From Phaeoceros laevis (lineage: Eukaryota > Anthocerotophyta > Anthocerotopsida > Notothyladales), in the NCBI GenBank assembly GCA_049999765.1, contig JBNGIQ010009458.1, positions 62,001 to 126,000 of the forward strand: DNA of 64,000 bases. The letters are read 5' to 3'. Positions within the stretch are counted from its first letter, which is position 1. The number at the start of each line of letters is the position of its first letter. The translations under genes were made by a program, and so were the position numbers. Below, in pieces: positions 1-14,772 of the stretch. Below the pieces are notes generated by a model. It worked only from the letters and a program-made list of their open reading frames with translations. It searched no databases and had not been told where the DNA came from.

Positions 1-189
1 CAGCTTCACCTGTCTTTTCCTTGGCTTGCCTGTTTTGCTTCCTCATTTCCTTGGAAGGACTTTTGAGCTTCTGGTACTCTATTGGTGTAGCCTGAGACAA
101 CGGGCATCGACCGATTTGTACATTGTTTGATTTCTTTTGGTTTTCCTCCACCCACGACTGTCTGACAGTAACCTTCTTGAGTGTCATCT

Positions 190-2253
190 ATGGGCGGAGG
201 TGCCACGAGTAGCGTGGACGTGCATTGGCCTCGTTTTATTGACTCCAGCCCCTCCTCTATAGGGAGTGGCTTCGGCTATGGCAACCAGGTGATAGACGAC
301 TACTCTCTAGCCATGGCGGCGCCTCCCTCCGTGTGGGGCAACAGCAGCAGCAGCATGTCGCAGATATCGCCCGGAGCAACAGGCAATGTGCTTAATAGTG
401 GCTATGGCCAGCTAAATTATGGAAATGGTCTGTTCAACATGCATGTGGCCTCCCAGCTCTCCTTCAAGCCGCCGCAGGTGTCGGTGGGATTCGGGCCCGG
501 AGCAGCATCAGGCCTAGGTGGGATCAATTTGGGTTCTCTGATGAACAATTCGTCCATTATACAAGCTGGCTCCAGGCCTATGCCGACTGCGCTAGGAACT
601 GGAACCTTGATGGATGTCACACAAGTCGCACCTGGTCTGGGACAAACAGGAGGCTTAGCAGGCAACCGGAACCTGGTCACGGGCATGTCTCGAGCTCCTC
701 TCTTGCAGCAGCAGCAGTCAACAGCAGGAGCCACATCTGGATTCGGGATTGGAGGGGGATTGGCAGGGACCAGTCCTTTCATGGACATGTCGACTGTCGT
801 GCCTGGTCTACATTTGCAGCAGCAACAGCATCAGCAGCAGCAGCATGTCGGTTCTGGATTTGGAAGCCTATTCGACATGACGTCCTTCGGCTTCCCGAGT
901 GCTTTAGACAATGGTGGCTTGCTAGGCATGCCGAGTCCTCTTCCTCAGCAGCAGGCACCGGAGCTTGCAGGCAATGTGGTGGATCTGTTGAGCATGCCGG
1001 TTTCGCTCCCTCTGCAGCAGCCAAGAGTGATGCCAGGCAGCACCGATGGGAGCTTTGTGGATCTGCCGAGCCAGTTTCAGCTCACCTCGATTCCCGACCT
1101 CCCAGACCTAGTGGGCCTTTCTGATCTAGCAGACCTGCCGTCCATTCCAGCAGCAGTCGGGACCCAGGCTTACAAGCAGGAGCCGGCGCAGAACTACATG
1201 ACTCTGTCGGCGGCAGATGCTCCTGTTACCTTCTTGGGCAGCAGCACAGGCTTGTCGGATCCCATCGTGGCCCCTCCTCTCCGGTTTGCAGACCTGAATG
1301 TGGCGTCCATCCCGTATGACAACCGCCTGGGCCTGAGGCCGGCATTTGGAACACAGCTGCCCCCGCCACTCCTCAGCAGCGGCAGGGGGGATTTAAGGGA
1401 TGCAGGCATGTCATCACTGTTTCCATCTCCTCCTGCTCTGGGAGTTCTTGGTCTACCGGGAGGATCGCTGGTGCTGGATGGATCCCGCAGCGAGCTCATC
1501 AACATCTCCAAAATGACGCCGCAGGAGATTCTCGACGCCAAGGCTCTGGCAGCCTCCAAGAACCACAGTGAGGCAGAGAGACGGCGCCGTGAGAGGATCA
1601 ACACGCATTTGGGTACTCTTAGGACGTTGCTTCCCAGCTCCACAAAGGTACTTAATTACTTCGTCTGTCAACACCAGTTTGTGTCTCTGTTCCTGTACTC
1701 CCTCCCTCTTTCCCTGTCATGCTGTCACACCACCGAGTACCGAGGCGTGTGTGTGCTAACGGTCTTGCCCGAGGTTGTTGTTTCCTTGCAGACGGACAAG
1801 GCATCTCTGTTAGGGGAGGTGATAGAGCACGTCAGAGGACTGAAACGACAGGCCGCCGAGGTGGAAGGCCCCGTTCCTTCAGAGACAGAGGAGCTCACTG
1901 TGGAGAGAGGCGAGCCCTATGCGGAGCAACCAGGCAGGCCTGTGATCAAAGTCACTGTGTGCTGCGACGATCGGCCTGGAGTGTTGACGGATCTGGCCAG
2001 AACGCTGGACGGCTGCAAATTGGAGAACTTCCACATGGAGCTGGCCACCATATCCGGGCGGATCAAGGTCGTCATGCAGGCCTACAGCACAGACGAGACT
2101 CTGGCGGAAAGGGGTGTGAGCGAGGCGTTCCTGGCCAACGTCCAAGATGCGCTCCGCTCTGTGGTGGACAAGGCAGGGGCCACTGACAACTCTTCCGGCA
2201 GCTCTGGAGGGGGCCTCAAGCGGCAAAGAACCATGTCCAACAGCCCGCCCTAG
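190..2253 (+). CDS. bHLH transcription factor with C-terminal ACT-like domain (TMO5-like, subgroup Vb)
   Basis: Two exons, 190-1647 and 1792-2253, giving about 639 aa. The long N-terminal half is rich in Gly, Ser, Pro and Gln with several Gln runs and has no recognisable domain. The basic helix (NHSEAERRRRERIN) and helix 1 lie just before residue 486, where the intron falls; helix 2 (TDKASLLGEVIEHV) follows it. An ACT-like domain (VCCDDRPGVLTDLARTL) fills roughly residues 540-620. The domain order and the KALAASKNHSEAERRRRERI signature match the TMO5/bHLH30/32/106/107 group, whose members pair with LHW-type bHLH proteins to promote oriented cell divisions and vascular patterning. That function is family knowledge. 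An in-frame TGA at 178-180 blocks a longer start, so the ATG at 190 was chosen. The 144-nt intron is a multiple of three and stop-free. Confidence 0.85.
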   Translation: MGGGATSSVDVHWPRFIDSSPSSIGSGFGYGNQVIDDYSLAMAAPPSVWGNSSSSMSQISPGATGNVLNSGYGQLNYGNGLFNMHVASQLSFKPPQVSVGFGPGAASGLGGINLGSLMNNSSIIQAGSRPMPTALGTGTLMDVTQVAPGLGQTGGLAGNRNLVTGMSRAPLLQQQQSTAGATSGFGIGGGLAGTSPFMDMSTVVPGLHLQQQQHQQQQHVGSGFGSLFDMTSFGFPSALDNGGLLGMPSPLPQQQAPELAGNVVDLLSMPVSLPLQQPRVMPGSTDGSFVDLPSQFQLTSIPDLPDLVGLSDLADLPSIPAAVGTQAYKQEPAQNYMTLSAADAPVTFLGSSTGLSDPIVAPPLRFADLNVASIPYDNRLGLRPAFGTQLPPPLLSSGRGDLRDAGMSSLFPSPPALGVLGLPGGSLVLDGSRSELINISKMTPQEILDAKALAASKNHSEAERRRRERINTHLGTLRTLLPSSTKVLNYFVCQHQFVSLFLYSLPLSLSCCHTTEYRGVCVLTVLPEVVVSLQTDKASLLGEVIEHVRGLKRQAAEVEGPVPSETEELTVERGEPYAEQPGRPVIKVTVCCDDRPGVLTDLARTLDGCKLENFHMELATISGRIKVVMQAYSTDETLAERGVSEAFLANVQDALRSVVDKAGATDNSSGSSGGGLKRQRTMSNSPP

Positions 2254-3302
2254 CTGGCTATGTATGGCGCTATAGCCAGCCAGCCCGCCCGCCATCATTC
2301 ATTTATGATAGATCAATCAGGTCACCACTTTCTTCCACCTTGTCGTGATAGCTTTGTTGTGTGCATACATGCATGAAACAGGTCTAGGCTTCTTGATGCA
2401 GTTCCTGTGAGCCTCGAGATAGCTCCCTTTCTTCCCGCAGCCGAAGAATTAGAAATAGCGAGAGAAACTGAGCTCTCCGCCTCTGTAGGACCTAGAGCCA
2501 TGAAGAAGATTGATGCCTGTAGGGGATGTGCCTGGCTAGCAGACGCTTCCCGGACTGTCATCTTTGCATCTGTCATGCCTGTACTCTACTTGTAGAAAAA
2601 TGTGAAAGCCGCTACAGCTAGCAAGCTTGGGCAGAGATTCCAAGTCGTTATCGATATCATTGGCAACCCGCTGATTGGCTTCCACAGGTGCACTGGGCAT
2701 TTCGCAGTCCGCCACCTGCGCGCTTCAATTGTTCTTCATTCTCTCCTCATCAGCGATGCAATCTGAGTCCAGGATCTGCGCTGGCCTGGCTCTTCGTTCG
2801 GCTACCAGATGCTCCGTGCTGCAAGTGGCCGCGTCCGCTGTCAGAGCAAGAGTTCTCTGCCACCATGCACTGCGATACTGTATCGATATCAACTGTCTGC
2901 GCATGCTCGTAGGAAAAGTTGAAACCTTTTACCTTCTGTAACGCTTTTTTTACACGTTCCCGTGTACGAATGATGACAATTGGAAGCTTTTGCCACCCTC
3001 TACCCTCCGCCATAAAAAATGCAAGCGTTCGCATTGTCTGTCCCTTAGTGGACTCTGTTTGATTAAACAGTATGCACAACATTTTCAGCTCAGCATTGCC
3101 TGAATCCACCTGGATGCAGCTGATAAGCAGAAGAATTTCCAGTGTATGACGGTGTAAGAAGTACTAAAAACCACACTGTGACGAAATAAAGGGTCACAAA
3201 ATAGTTCAATAAGTTACAGACATGGGAGGCAAGCGTATGCTCCAGGCTAGCCTGTAACAAGGGACGTGGAAAAAGGACATCACGCTAGTCTTTTGCAGGT
3301 CA
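2254..3302. other. Intergenic / 3' UTRs, no gene seen
   Basis: The stretch between the bHLH stop codon and the converging plastid-protein gene holds only short ORFs without splice support or conserved residues. It probably contains the two 3' UTRs. Confidence 0.5.
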
Positions 3303-4241
3303 TCAGGGACCGTCCTGACCGTCCGGTATGAGATTGCAAATCTCGCTGCATTCTAGCAAACTGGCAGAGGAGCAACATGGTAGAGTAGATCAGTCTCAAA
3401 TGGCCTTGGGAGTAAGAAAAAAAAGGATCTTTCTTCAAAAGGAGAGCTCGAAAACTCACCAGTACTGGCGACTGCGGAATCCCTCCTTGAACACTACCAA
3501 CGGTCTGCACTGAGGAATGTCAAAGGTTAGACAGCAGCACAACACTACACAAAAAAAAGGGAGCCTGGAAAAACAAACTCCTAGCATTGAGGATGTGACC
3601 TTCGCACATTCAAGGGCCCCTCTCCGGGGGCCCCTGCACCGCCTCTGATGCACGTAGACACACATTTGCGGGTGCACGATTCCGCTTGAGCAGATTTGGG
3701 GCGCTGAATCCTTCTAGCCTTGTCGCCACCTGTTTCTTGTTGGAGGAGGCAATGCAAAGTCAGGACCGCAGCAAGGCCCTAGCGGAGGTGGCAGCAGGGA
3801 CGTACCGGAAAGAGTTTGTGGCACATTCTCGAAGGTGTCGGAAGGGACCGAGGCTCCGAATTGCTTCGAAGCTTCTGCATTCTTCGATTGCTCTGCAACG
3901 GCATCACTCACCGGAAGCAGTGACAAAAGGATGCACAAGGCGGATGCGAATAGGCTCGGAAGAAAGCCACCACTGCCCTGCCATTCCCAAGCTCCGGTTT
4001 GCGGGCCAGAAGTGCGCATTTGCTTGCGGGCCCTATCGGGAAGAGCTTTCTTACGAAATCCATGACCTGCAGAGTCAGCAGAGTCTGCTACCGGAGTGAC
4101 TGCTCGTACTCTTAGGAACAAGAGGCTTCTGGCTGAGCTGCACCGATAGGAAGTGAGTGCTTCCGGAACGAAAACATCCCTCAAACCAAGAGGCACGGCA
4201 CAGATTCCACCAGCGATACTGCCCGAGGGCCAGCAGCGCAT
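3303..4241 (-). CDS. Conserved plant plastid protein of unknown function, Cys-rich C-terminus
   Basis: Four exons on the minus strand (4241-3806, 3729-3600, 3504-3460, 3360-3303) join in phase to 222 aa. No single ORF shows the product because exons 3 and 4 are only 45 and 58 nt. The N-terminus is Arg/Ser-rich like a transit peptide. A hydrophobic segment (FASALCILLSLLPVSDAVA) ending in an Ala-Val-Ala motif follows and resembles a thylakoid-targeting or membrane segment. The C-terminal part contains KCVSTCIRGGAGAPGEGP, then RRPLVVFKEGFRSRQYC and LLECSEICNLI before the stop. I recall this Cys-rich block as a conserved, uncharacterised nuclear-encoded chloroplast protein in plants. Role unknown. 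The hydrophobic segment suggests a thylakoid membrane or lumen location, which is inference. The start at 4241 is the first Met of the ORF and could be internal. Confidence 0.82.
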
Positions 4242-5001
4242 GGTTGCAGGCGACCTGACATCAGGAAGAACCAGTAGGCGCCATCTATTTTTCTTTTATA
4301 ACAGCACAAAGATCAAGGATTCAAAAACCCAGCAGCTTTGTGGCGCCCTCTGCGGTAGCCGCCGTTCTAGTAGAAGGCCCGGTTTTGGCAAGCGAGACCT
4401 GTCAGTTTTTTCGCAGTTCCTCTACTTTTTATAACCTTTTCAGGTCATGAGAAACGCGGTTCAACCGTCGAGCCAAATGAAGCGGTCACAACAGAAGGAG
4501 CATGTCGAAGGCTATGATGCTGGGCTGTGCTCCAGCTCACCGTAGTGGAGAATACTGCTGCAGTCTTTGAGTTCCTTACAAGGGCCTCGTCCAAGGAGCT
4601 TTGACGCAAGCAGTGCCAAGCACGTATGAAATGAAGCTGTTCTGCTAGCGAGCCCGGACTGCTTCTGTTACCCTGACTAGACTGGTGTCCGTCATGGTTT
4701 AGATTCGTCTCTAAGCAGAGATTGCGCTTCAGAGAACTCCAGCTCACATTAAATGGTGGACACTCTTGGGAGTCCTGGGTTCTTGAACTGCACAAGTCAA
4801 CAACAATAGTTACGTTCGGGTTCTGTAAAACGCTAAAAATCTCAGAAATATTGACAAGGATAACAGGGAACAGAGTAAGAAGGACGAGCTGTATTAAAAG
4901 CACTTACCAGGAGCTGAAGATTGCCTGAAGACTGCCATGATGGAAAAGCCGACTCCTTCGAGGGAACGAGGTGTTTTCCCTCTAATTTGTGTTGAGTATT
5001 G
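4242..5001. other. Intergenic, promoter side of the plastid-protein gene
   Basis: This holds the 5' flank of the plastid gene and the 3' flank of the PPR gene. A 152-codon minus ORF at 4445-4903 has no recognisable domain and is probably chance. Confidence 0.5.
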
Positions 5002-6572
5002 CTAAGCCATTACCTGTAGGGATTCTGTCAGGGAGGCCTTGACGGACTCAGAGAGCTCCCACCCGTTGTCCACCATCTTTTGGTACATAATCTTTGCCTC
5101 AGAACACAGATTACCGCACAGAAGCCCCTGGATGAACCTGTTGTATGCAGCCTCATCAGCTTCCAGCCTATTCTCCTTCATCAGTCTCAACATGTCCCTG
5201 GCTTTCTCCAGCTGGCCTGATCTTGCATAGACGTAGTACATGTTGGTGGCTGCTCTGTGCGTCAGCCGGAATCCTCTGCTCATGTACTCGCTGTAGACCA
5301 CTTCGGCTTCCTCGATCTTGCCGGCTCTGCCAAAGTACCCTATCAAGGTGCTGAGAGAATCAGGTCCTGCCCTGATTGCCGACTTCTCCAAATCCGCCAG
5401 CAGCTTGACGGCCAGCTCGATGGCAGCCCCTTTCTCGTACGCCATTATCATCCGGCATATGAGCCGGTCATCTGGCACCAGGCCTACATCCAGGAGCAGC
5501 TGGAAGGTTTTCACAGCCCCCTCCAAATGGCCTACCTTGGTGTACGCGTCAATGAGGGCAGTAAAAGCCTTCAGGTTGGGCCGCAGTCCGTTCACCTGCA
5601 TCAAATTGAAGACTCTCTCGGCATCACCTGCACCCCGAGCTCTGCCGTAAGCGCAGATGAGAGCCGTTAGGGCCTCCGAGGTCATCAGCTCCGGCGAGGC
5701 CAGCAACACACTCTCGGCTTCTTCCGGCATTCCAGCCAGCCCGTAGGCCACCATGAGAGCCATCACGGCCCTGCTATCAGGCTCCAGCCCTGCCTGCTTG
5801 ATCTCATCGAAAGCCTCCCTGGCCCTGTCCACCATACCAAGCCTCCCGAACAGGCTGATGAGCACAGTGTAGGTCACCGTGTCAGCCGCAAATCCGAGCT
5901 GCTTCATCTCTTTCAGCGTGCTCTCCGCCTCATCCAGTCTCTGCAACTTGCCGTACTTGTCGATGATTTTTGTGTAATCCCGTACACAGGCCTCGAACGA
6001 ACCTTCGTCCAGGGCAAAATTGAAGACCTGCGATCATTCCAGCACGTCACAAGCTGTCCCCAACACAGCACACCTTGCAGCCATGTACAGACAGTTCCCA
6101 TAGCCACTATACCTTGAAGTAGAGCTCCCGGTCCGCCTCATTATCGAACTCGATCAACAGGTCCAGCCAGTCCCGGCGTCGGGGAGTCATCCCCCTCACC
6201 CATCGTCGAAGAATCTGCCATACCGACCCGTCCTCCGCAGAGCCTCCCCTCAGCTCCCGGATGACTAACCGGGCCCTGTTGCTCACCTTCTGTTTAACCA
6301 GTGCCTCCTCCCGCCAAAGCTTCCTTTTCGAAGCCTGAACCTTGAGAGAGGAGGGTGCCTTCCCGACGCCATGAAGCCCAATTGTTTCCCACAGTATCCC
6401 GTTCCTTAACGACCAAGAGAGATCAAAGGGCTCGCCGAAGCTCCGCTGCCCCAGCAACGCCGCAATGAGACCAGTCGCAGCGGGAAGGCAAGCCATTCCC
6501 GAGTACAAAGAAAAATGACGAGTTAGGTGGACCAAAGTCCTGGGAAGTAGGCTTGGGCAGTAGGAAAACGCT

Positions 6573-9504
<2,932 letters not shown>

Positions 9505-9903
9505 TGATCTGATGTAAAACTTTTGTACAATATGTTCCCACAACTGTAGTGACAACTTTTGGACAAGACCATGCCACTGCATGCTTGTGAATATGTTCGG
9601 GAGAAAACGAGGAACAGCTAGACAAAGCAGTTTTGTTGAGGCTAATTTGTATCGTACCAATCCAGTCTGCCAAATTGGTTTCAATGCTTGAGCAATGGCC
9701 TACTGGCGGAGCAACGTACTTCTTGCTAGTAACTGGCCACGCCGTACGCAGCTGTTCCATATGATCCAAAATCTGTACCAGAGTTCGAGGAGTTCTAACG
9801 AAACGAATCTATTGATGCCAACTCATATGGGTACAGGTCCAAAAAAACTGAAGCCGCGCAGAAGAGAATGCACTGCTTCGTCCCTCACTCTCTAAGGTTT
9901 CTG

Positions 9904-10100
9904 GGTGGCGTCTGCTATCTATGATGTTCCAATTTGAGGGGAGATGTGCTCATTAGTTGGCTCTACTCCAACAATGACCGGTATGGCCTGCCTGCTTGGA
10001 GGATTGGACTTCAGTGCTGAGGTCGTGCAGCCAGCTGACTCTCCACGGATTGTTTGATGTGTAGCCTTATTCACGGTTGGTAGAGCTCCGCATTCCGAGT
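9904..10100 (+). pseudogene. Broken tandem copy of AP2M exon 1 plus start of intron 1
   Basis: This aligns by eye, with many substitutions, to 10463-10658. Shared blocks include GAGGGGAGATGTGCTCAT, GGTATGGCCT and GTAGAGCTCCGCATT. The coding frame is destroyed. Because intron sequence is included, the copy arose at DNA level rather than from mRNA. It sits about 560 bp upstream of the real first exon, in the 9505-10455 flank, which otherwise shows no gene. Confidence 0.75.
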
Positions 10101-10455
10101 TGGAAGGAAAGATGGAGTCCCATCTTTCCTTCGGATGCTTCCAGCGCGCGTTGAATGTTGTCCTTGTGTCACTGTACGCCTGGCGTGAAAAGCTCTATGC
10201 TACACCTAATCAATGTAAATGCAGCCGAGGTTCCCCTAAACATGCGCTCTACAGTTTGGAGTCTTAGACCAACGAAACGAAAAAACCAAAATCTCTGAAA
10301 ACACAGTTCGCCCGTTCCCTGTTGCTCGAACGCTCAGTGTCCTCACCCACACTACCGAAGGGAATTTTCTGTTGCCACAACCGCGTTGGTTGAGCCTTCC
10401 AGTTTGCATCGAAACTGGCATGTCTTGATTCAGTTGCGCCGGAAAGGCCCGAAAA

Positions 10456-13400
10456 ATGCCTGTGGCGGCGTCTGCTATTTACTTTCTAAATCTGAGGGGA
10501 GATGTGCTCATCAATCGGCTCTACCGCGACGATGTCGGGTATGGCCTCGCTGCCTGGAGGACGGGACTGGTGCTGAGCTCGTTAGCCAGCTCGTTGTGCA
10601 CGGCTGATTCAGTGTTTAGACCTATTCACCTTGGTAGAGCTCCGCATTGCGAGCAGATGGATGCTAGCAGCGACTCTTGAAATGGTGGACTAACCGAAGA
10701 AGAATGGATTCTTTGTCTAGCTCATTGCCTGAGCTTGGTCCAGCTCCTATTTCTCTGCTTGTCGTTTTGAGGCCTTACTTAGGTCACCCAGCTGACACCT
10801 CCATCTGCCAGAAAATTCCTGAACTATTTTGCCTCTGCTGTCGGGAATCTGCCCAAGGGTTTGGTGTCTAGGATCAGCACCTGGTTTTAGATTCAAATCT
10901 CGGTGTGAGCTGTTGACTGCGTATCTCGGTGTGGATAGGCAGTTCCGTTACGCTAGTCATTTGCAGGGGGTTTTGGATACAAAAAATTACATATTGGGGG
11001 CTTGGATTCGATTCAATGTGCTATGTTCTCTATCACGAAGTCGGAGCACCAGAACCTGGGCTCATTTGAATTAGCTAGTGAAAGAAGTTAGCTCATTGCA
11101 CCACTTGGCATTGAACTCTGTATTTTTGCGTATGAGCCTGTTCAAAATCCTTTACTGTGCTATGCAATTTTGTGTGTTTGCAGAGGCAACATGGTGGATG
11201 CATTTCGAACGCATATCATGCAAACCAAGGATCTCGGCACATGTCCTGTTCGGCAAATAGGGGGGTGTTCCTTCTTGTACATGCGCATGAGCAATGTCTA
11301 CATTGTCACTGTCGTTAGCACAAATGCTAACGCAGCTTGTGCCTTCAAATTTGTTGTTGAGGTAACGTTTCTGGGCTCTCACAGGAGCCCCTATTCCTTC
11401 TTTATTATCTCCCCTCAAAAGTACTTGCATGACTTGTGTTCCTGGCATGATGAACAGGCCGTGTCACTCTTCAAATCCTATTTCGGAGGAGCATTTGATG
11501 AGGATGCGATCCGAAACAATTTTGTGCTTATCTACGAGTTGCTGGACGGTATAGCAACTACTGCAATGACCTCTACTTCTGACAGTGTCAGATTCGGTTG
11601 TAACAGAGACTAGCATAACTGCGTTGGATGGAATGCAGTCGTTGTGGAACACATGCTGTAGACCAACCTGACCTTTGATTTGGATGCTTCAAGCGTTAAT
11701 ACCTGTACCCTTTGCTCTCCTCATATTTGCTTGCTGCAGAGATCATGGATTTTGGCTATCCTCAAAATTTATCTCCAGAGATCTTGAAGTTGTACATCAC
11801 GCAAGAAGGTGTACGGTCCACGTTCTCGTCAAAGGTACTGGGCTGTATTCACTTGGAATGTACTCATTGACTGTAAGGAGCAATTTGTGGACTGATCCAC
11901 TTGCCTATGCTGCATGGTCTTTCAGCCTCAAGATACAAGACCTCCAGTAAATGCAACTCTGCAGGTTACAGGAGCTGTTGGCTGGCGTAGGGAGGGCCTG
12001 GTCTATAAGAAGAATGAGGTTATTAATTACCAGCCTGTGGGAGAGCATGTCCGCTTGCTTGTCTTACATGCATGATTCTAATTAAGTTGGATGATGCTAT
12101 TGCAGGTCTTCCTGGACATAGTGGAAAGTGTGAACTTGTTGATGTCACAGAAGGGTGTGAATTCAACTTTTCTGTGTGTTTGTCTCCGAGATCATTGTTA
12201 AGCTGTAATTAAACTCTTTAAACCTAATTTGTCCTGAGGGTCTTCTGCTGACCGACTGTACCCTTTGTCCCGTGGTGACAGGTACAATACTGCGGTGTGA
12301 TGTGACAGGGAAGATTCTTATGAAGTGCTTTCTATCAGGCATGCCTGAACTGAAACTTGGGCTTAACGACAAAATCGGTTTGGAGAAGGAAGCACAGGTC
12401 AAAGCCCGGCCTTCCAGAAGGTAGGCAACTTAGCTGCACCCCTTCATGTAAGCAATTCTTGACCACAGTTGAACTAGATCACAGGTGTGGTAATGAGATG
12501 CCATTTGCCATGTGAGTGCATAGAAGTCTGATGCTGCATGCGAAGGGAATGCCAGGTTATAATCGTTTTTCTTTTGCAGTGGCAAGACCATTGAGCTTGA
12601 TGACGTGACATTTCACCAGTGTGTCAACTTGACTCGTTTTAATTCAGAGAAAACAGTCAGCTTTGTGCCTCCTGATGGAGAATTTGAGCTCATGAAGTGA
12701 GTTGCCACTTGCATGTTGCAACTTCACATGTCCAGATGAAGTTCCAGCATTCTACTTCAATATTAGGGTGGTATCTGAAAGTGCAAGTGGTCCTTTGCAG
12801 GTACCGAATAACTGAGGGCATTAACCTTCCATTCCGGGTAATTCCAAGCATTAAGGAGTTAGGTCGGACTCGTATGGAAGTGAATGTGAAGGTACTGATT
12901 CTCCTAGAAAGATGCACTGTTGAAGTTAGTGTTTAACATGTGTTTCTAAGATTGATGTAACTGCATGCTCCTGTTAAATTTCACCATTGAGGTGCGTTTT
13001 GCATATCTCACTGTGCCCAGCCATGGTGCATGTTCAAGCACGAGTCTCAGGCTTGCGGCTGTTGACACCTGTATTCAGGTCAAAAGTGTATTTGGTGCAA
13101 AGATGTTTGCCCTGGGGGTTGTCGTGAAGGTACCCGTCCCAAAACAGACGGCTAAGGCCAACTTTCAAGTTACTTCGGGACGTGCAAAGTACAATGCTGC
13201 CCTGGATTGCTTGGTGTGGAAGTAAGTCCCACTGCACCATCTGAGCATCGTGATGTGTCTCATTTTTTAATGAATTTTCCTATGTTCTTACGTTTCAAGC
13301 TGGCTGTTGGGTTCCTCGCATGCAAGGGACTGCTGGCTTCACTGTCTTATCTTGTTATTTCGCAGAGTTAGAAAATTTCCCGGGCAGTCTGAGCTGACTA

Positions 13401-13816
13401 TGAGTGCGGAGGTGGAGCTCATTTCAACAATGGTGGAAAAAAAAGCATGGACAAGGCCACCAATTCAGATGGAGTTTCAGGTGTCTTCACGAGGCCTTGT
13501 ACAATATTCTGTCCGCATTGTCAATTAGCACCAGGCTCGTGTGGTTGCTGATAGATTTTGTGAATCCTCCAGGTGCCGATGTTCACGGCATCAGGTTTGC
13601 GGGTTCGCTTCCTCAAGGTGACATCTCCATTCTTCCTGTGAAATTCAGCCTGATGTGTTCGAGTAACCATTGGCAGTGAGCCACATGCTGTTTTGCGGAG
13701 GTACCTTACGCATGTGCCTTGTTATCCATGAACAGGTTTGGGAGAAAAGCGGATACAGCACTGTTGAATGGGTTCGCTACATCACACGAGCTGGCTCATA
13801 TGAGATTCGGTGCTGA
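10456..13816 (+). CDS. AP2M: AP-2 clathrin adaptor complex, medium (mu) subunit
   Basis: Thirteen exons join in phase to 439 aa, the usual plant length: 10456-10538, 11184-11361, 11458-11548, 11740-11834, 11926-12018, 12106-12154, 12282-12420, 12580-12696, 12801-12891, 13079-13221, 13366-13480, 13573-13617, 13736-13816. The N-terminal longin-like domain begins [20 protein letters not shown]. The mu homology domain includes [36 protein letters not shown] and [20 protein letters not shown], ending [20 protein letters not shown] then RC. The protein recognises YxxPhi sorting signals in plasma-membrane cargo during clathrin-mediated endocytosis. Intron 1 is unusually long here (645 nt). Pieces of exon 1, intron 1 and exon 2 recur as relics at 9.9 kb and 48.0-48.9 kb. 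Confidence 0.97.
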
Positions 13817-14772
13817 GGGACATGCGTTGTGGGAATAAAGCTAGGTTGAACGTCGACATGATTGTGGTGCTGTCAATTTTTTTCTAGAGGCTCTAGTCTC
13901 TGGCCAACTCTCAGCTCCTCTGGAAGTTGAAGAAATATTGCTGCTGGGTCTGTGGCCCGCAGATTTGTAGACCTGGCGGTTGCCTGTGACTCCAATTCGG
14001 ACGAGGTTCCGTTCTAACTACAAATCTGCAATGTTTCCATATGATCAATAATGACCCCTGTTCTCACTGTAGCTGCGTTCTGTCCTCATTCTACGGACAT
14101 TACAAAGGGATGGCAGCAGTCTCTGTGGCATATCAAGATGTGTGAAACTTTACATGAGACAGGAATTGTAAGCAAAAGAGTATCGCCCACCGTGAAAGCT
14201 GATGAGCTTCAGACGGATAAATCTTATCTCTGAGCATTATTGCTGAGCAGTTCGTCACACCTCACCCCTTAAGGTCGCCGAAGCACGTCAAATTTGTCGG
14301 TCTTCTCCAAGGGACGTGACAAGGACCACGGACCAAGACCTTCCTTCTTGTCTACATGCCTGGCCGACAGTGAGACTTCTGCAAAACGTGCGCATTCGAT
14401 TGTATATCTCCGTGTTAACAAATGTGGGCAGACTTTTAGCCCGAAAATAGTCCAATGTGTAACGCTCTCCAGTGCTATTCCATCCACTGGGTACGTTTCA
14501 GAGTGAACAATACTGCAAGATAGCAGAAACATGGGCAGGTCGCTTGAGTTTCGTTGAATGGACCAATCTTCTTCACATAAAGCCAAAAAGGAAAGAGGAG
14601 AACCGCCTGCAAACCAGAAAGGAAGAGGCACAGCACACCATCTTCTTCTGTAGTCCATTTTTTCGTCGTCAAAGCAAAATCTCCAAGACAGTTCCGGAAG
14701 GTCTTGCAATATCGCAACCAGCTGCTCAAATCGTGCGAGTGATTGCACCCTCCCACCTGCTTATGGGTGAGG
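13817..14772. other. Convergent 3' flanks of AP2M and the RING gene
   Basis: No coding signal that I trust is present. Overlapping ORFs on both strands (14269-14885) lack domains and lie where the two 3' UTRs should be. Confidence 0.5.

Noticed and set aside
4445-4903. 152-codon minus ORF between the plastid gene and the PPR gene
   Set aside because: No conserved motif, no splice partners, and it lies in flanking UTR-like sequence.
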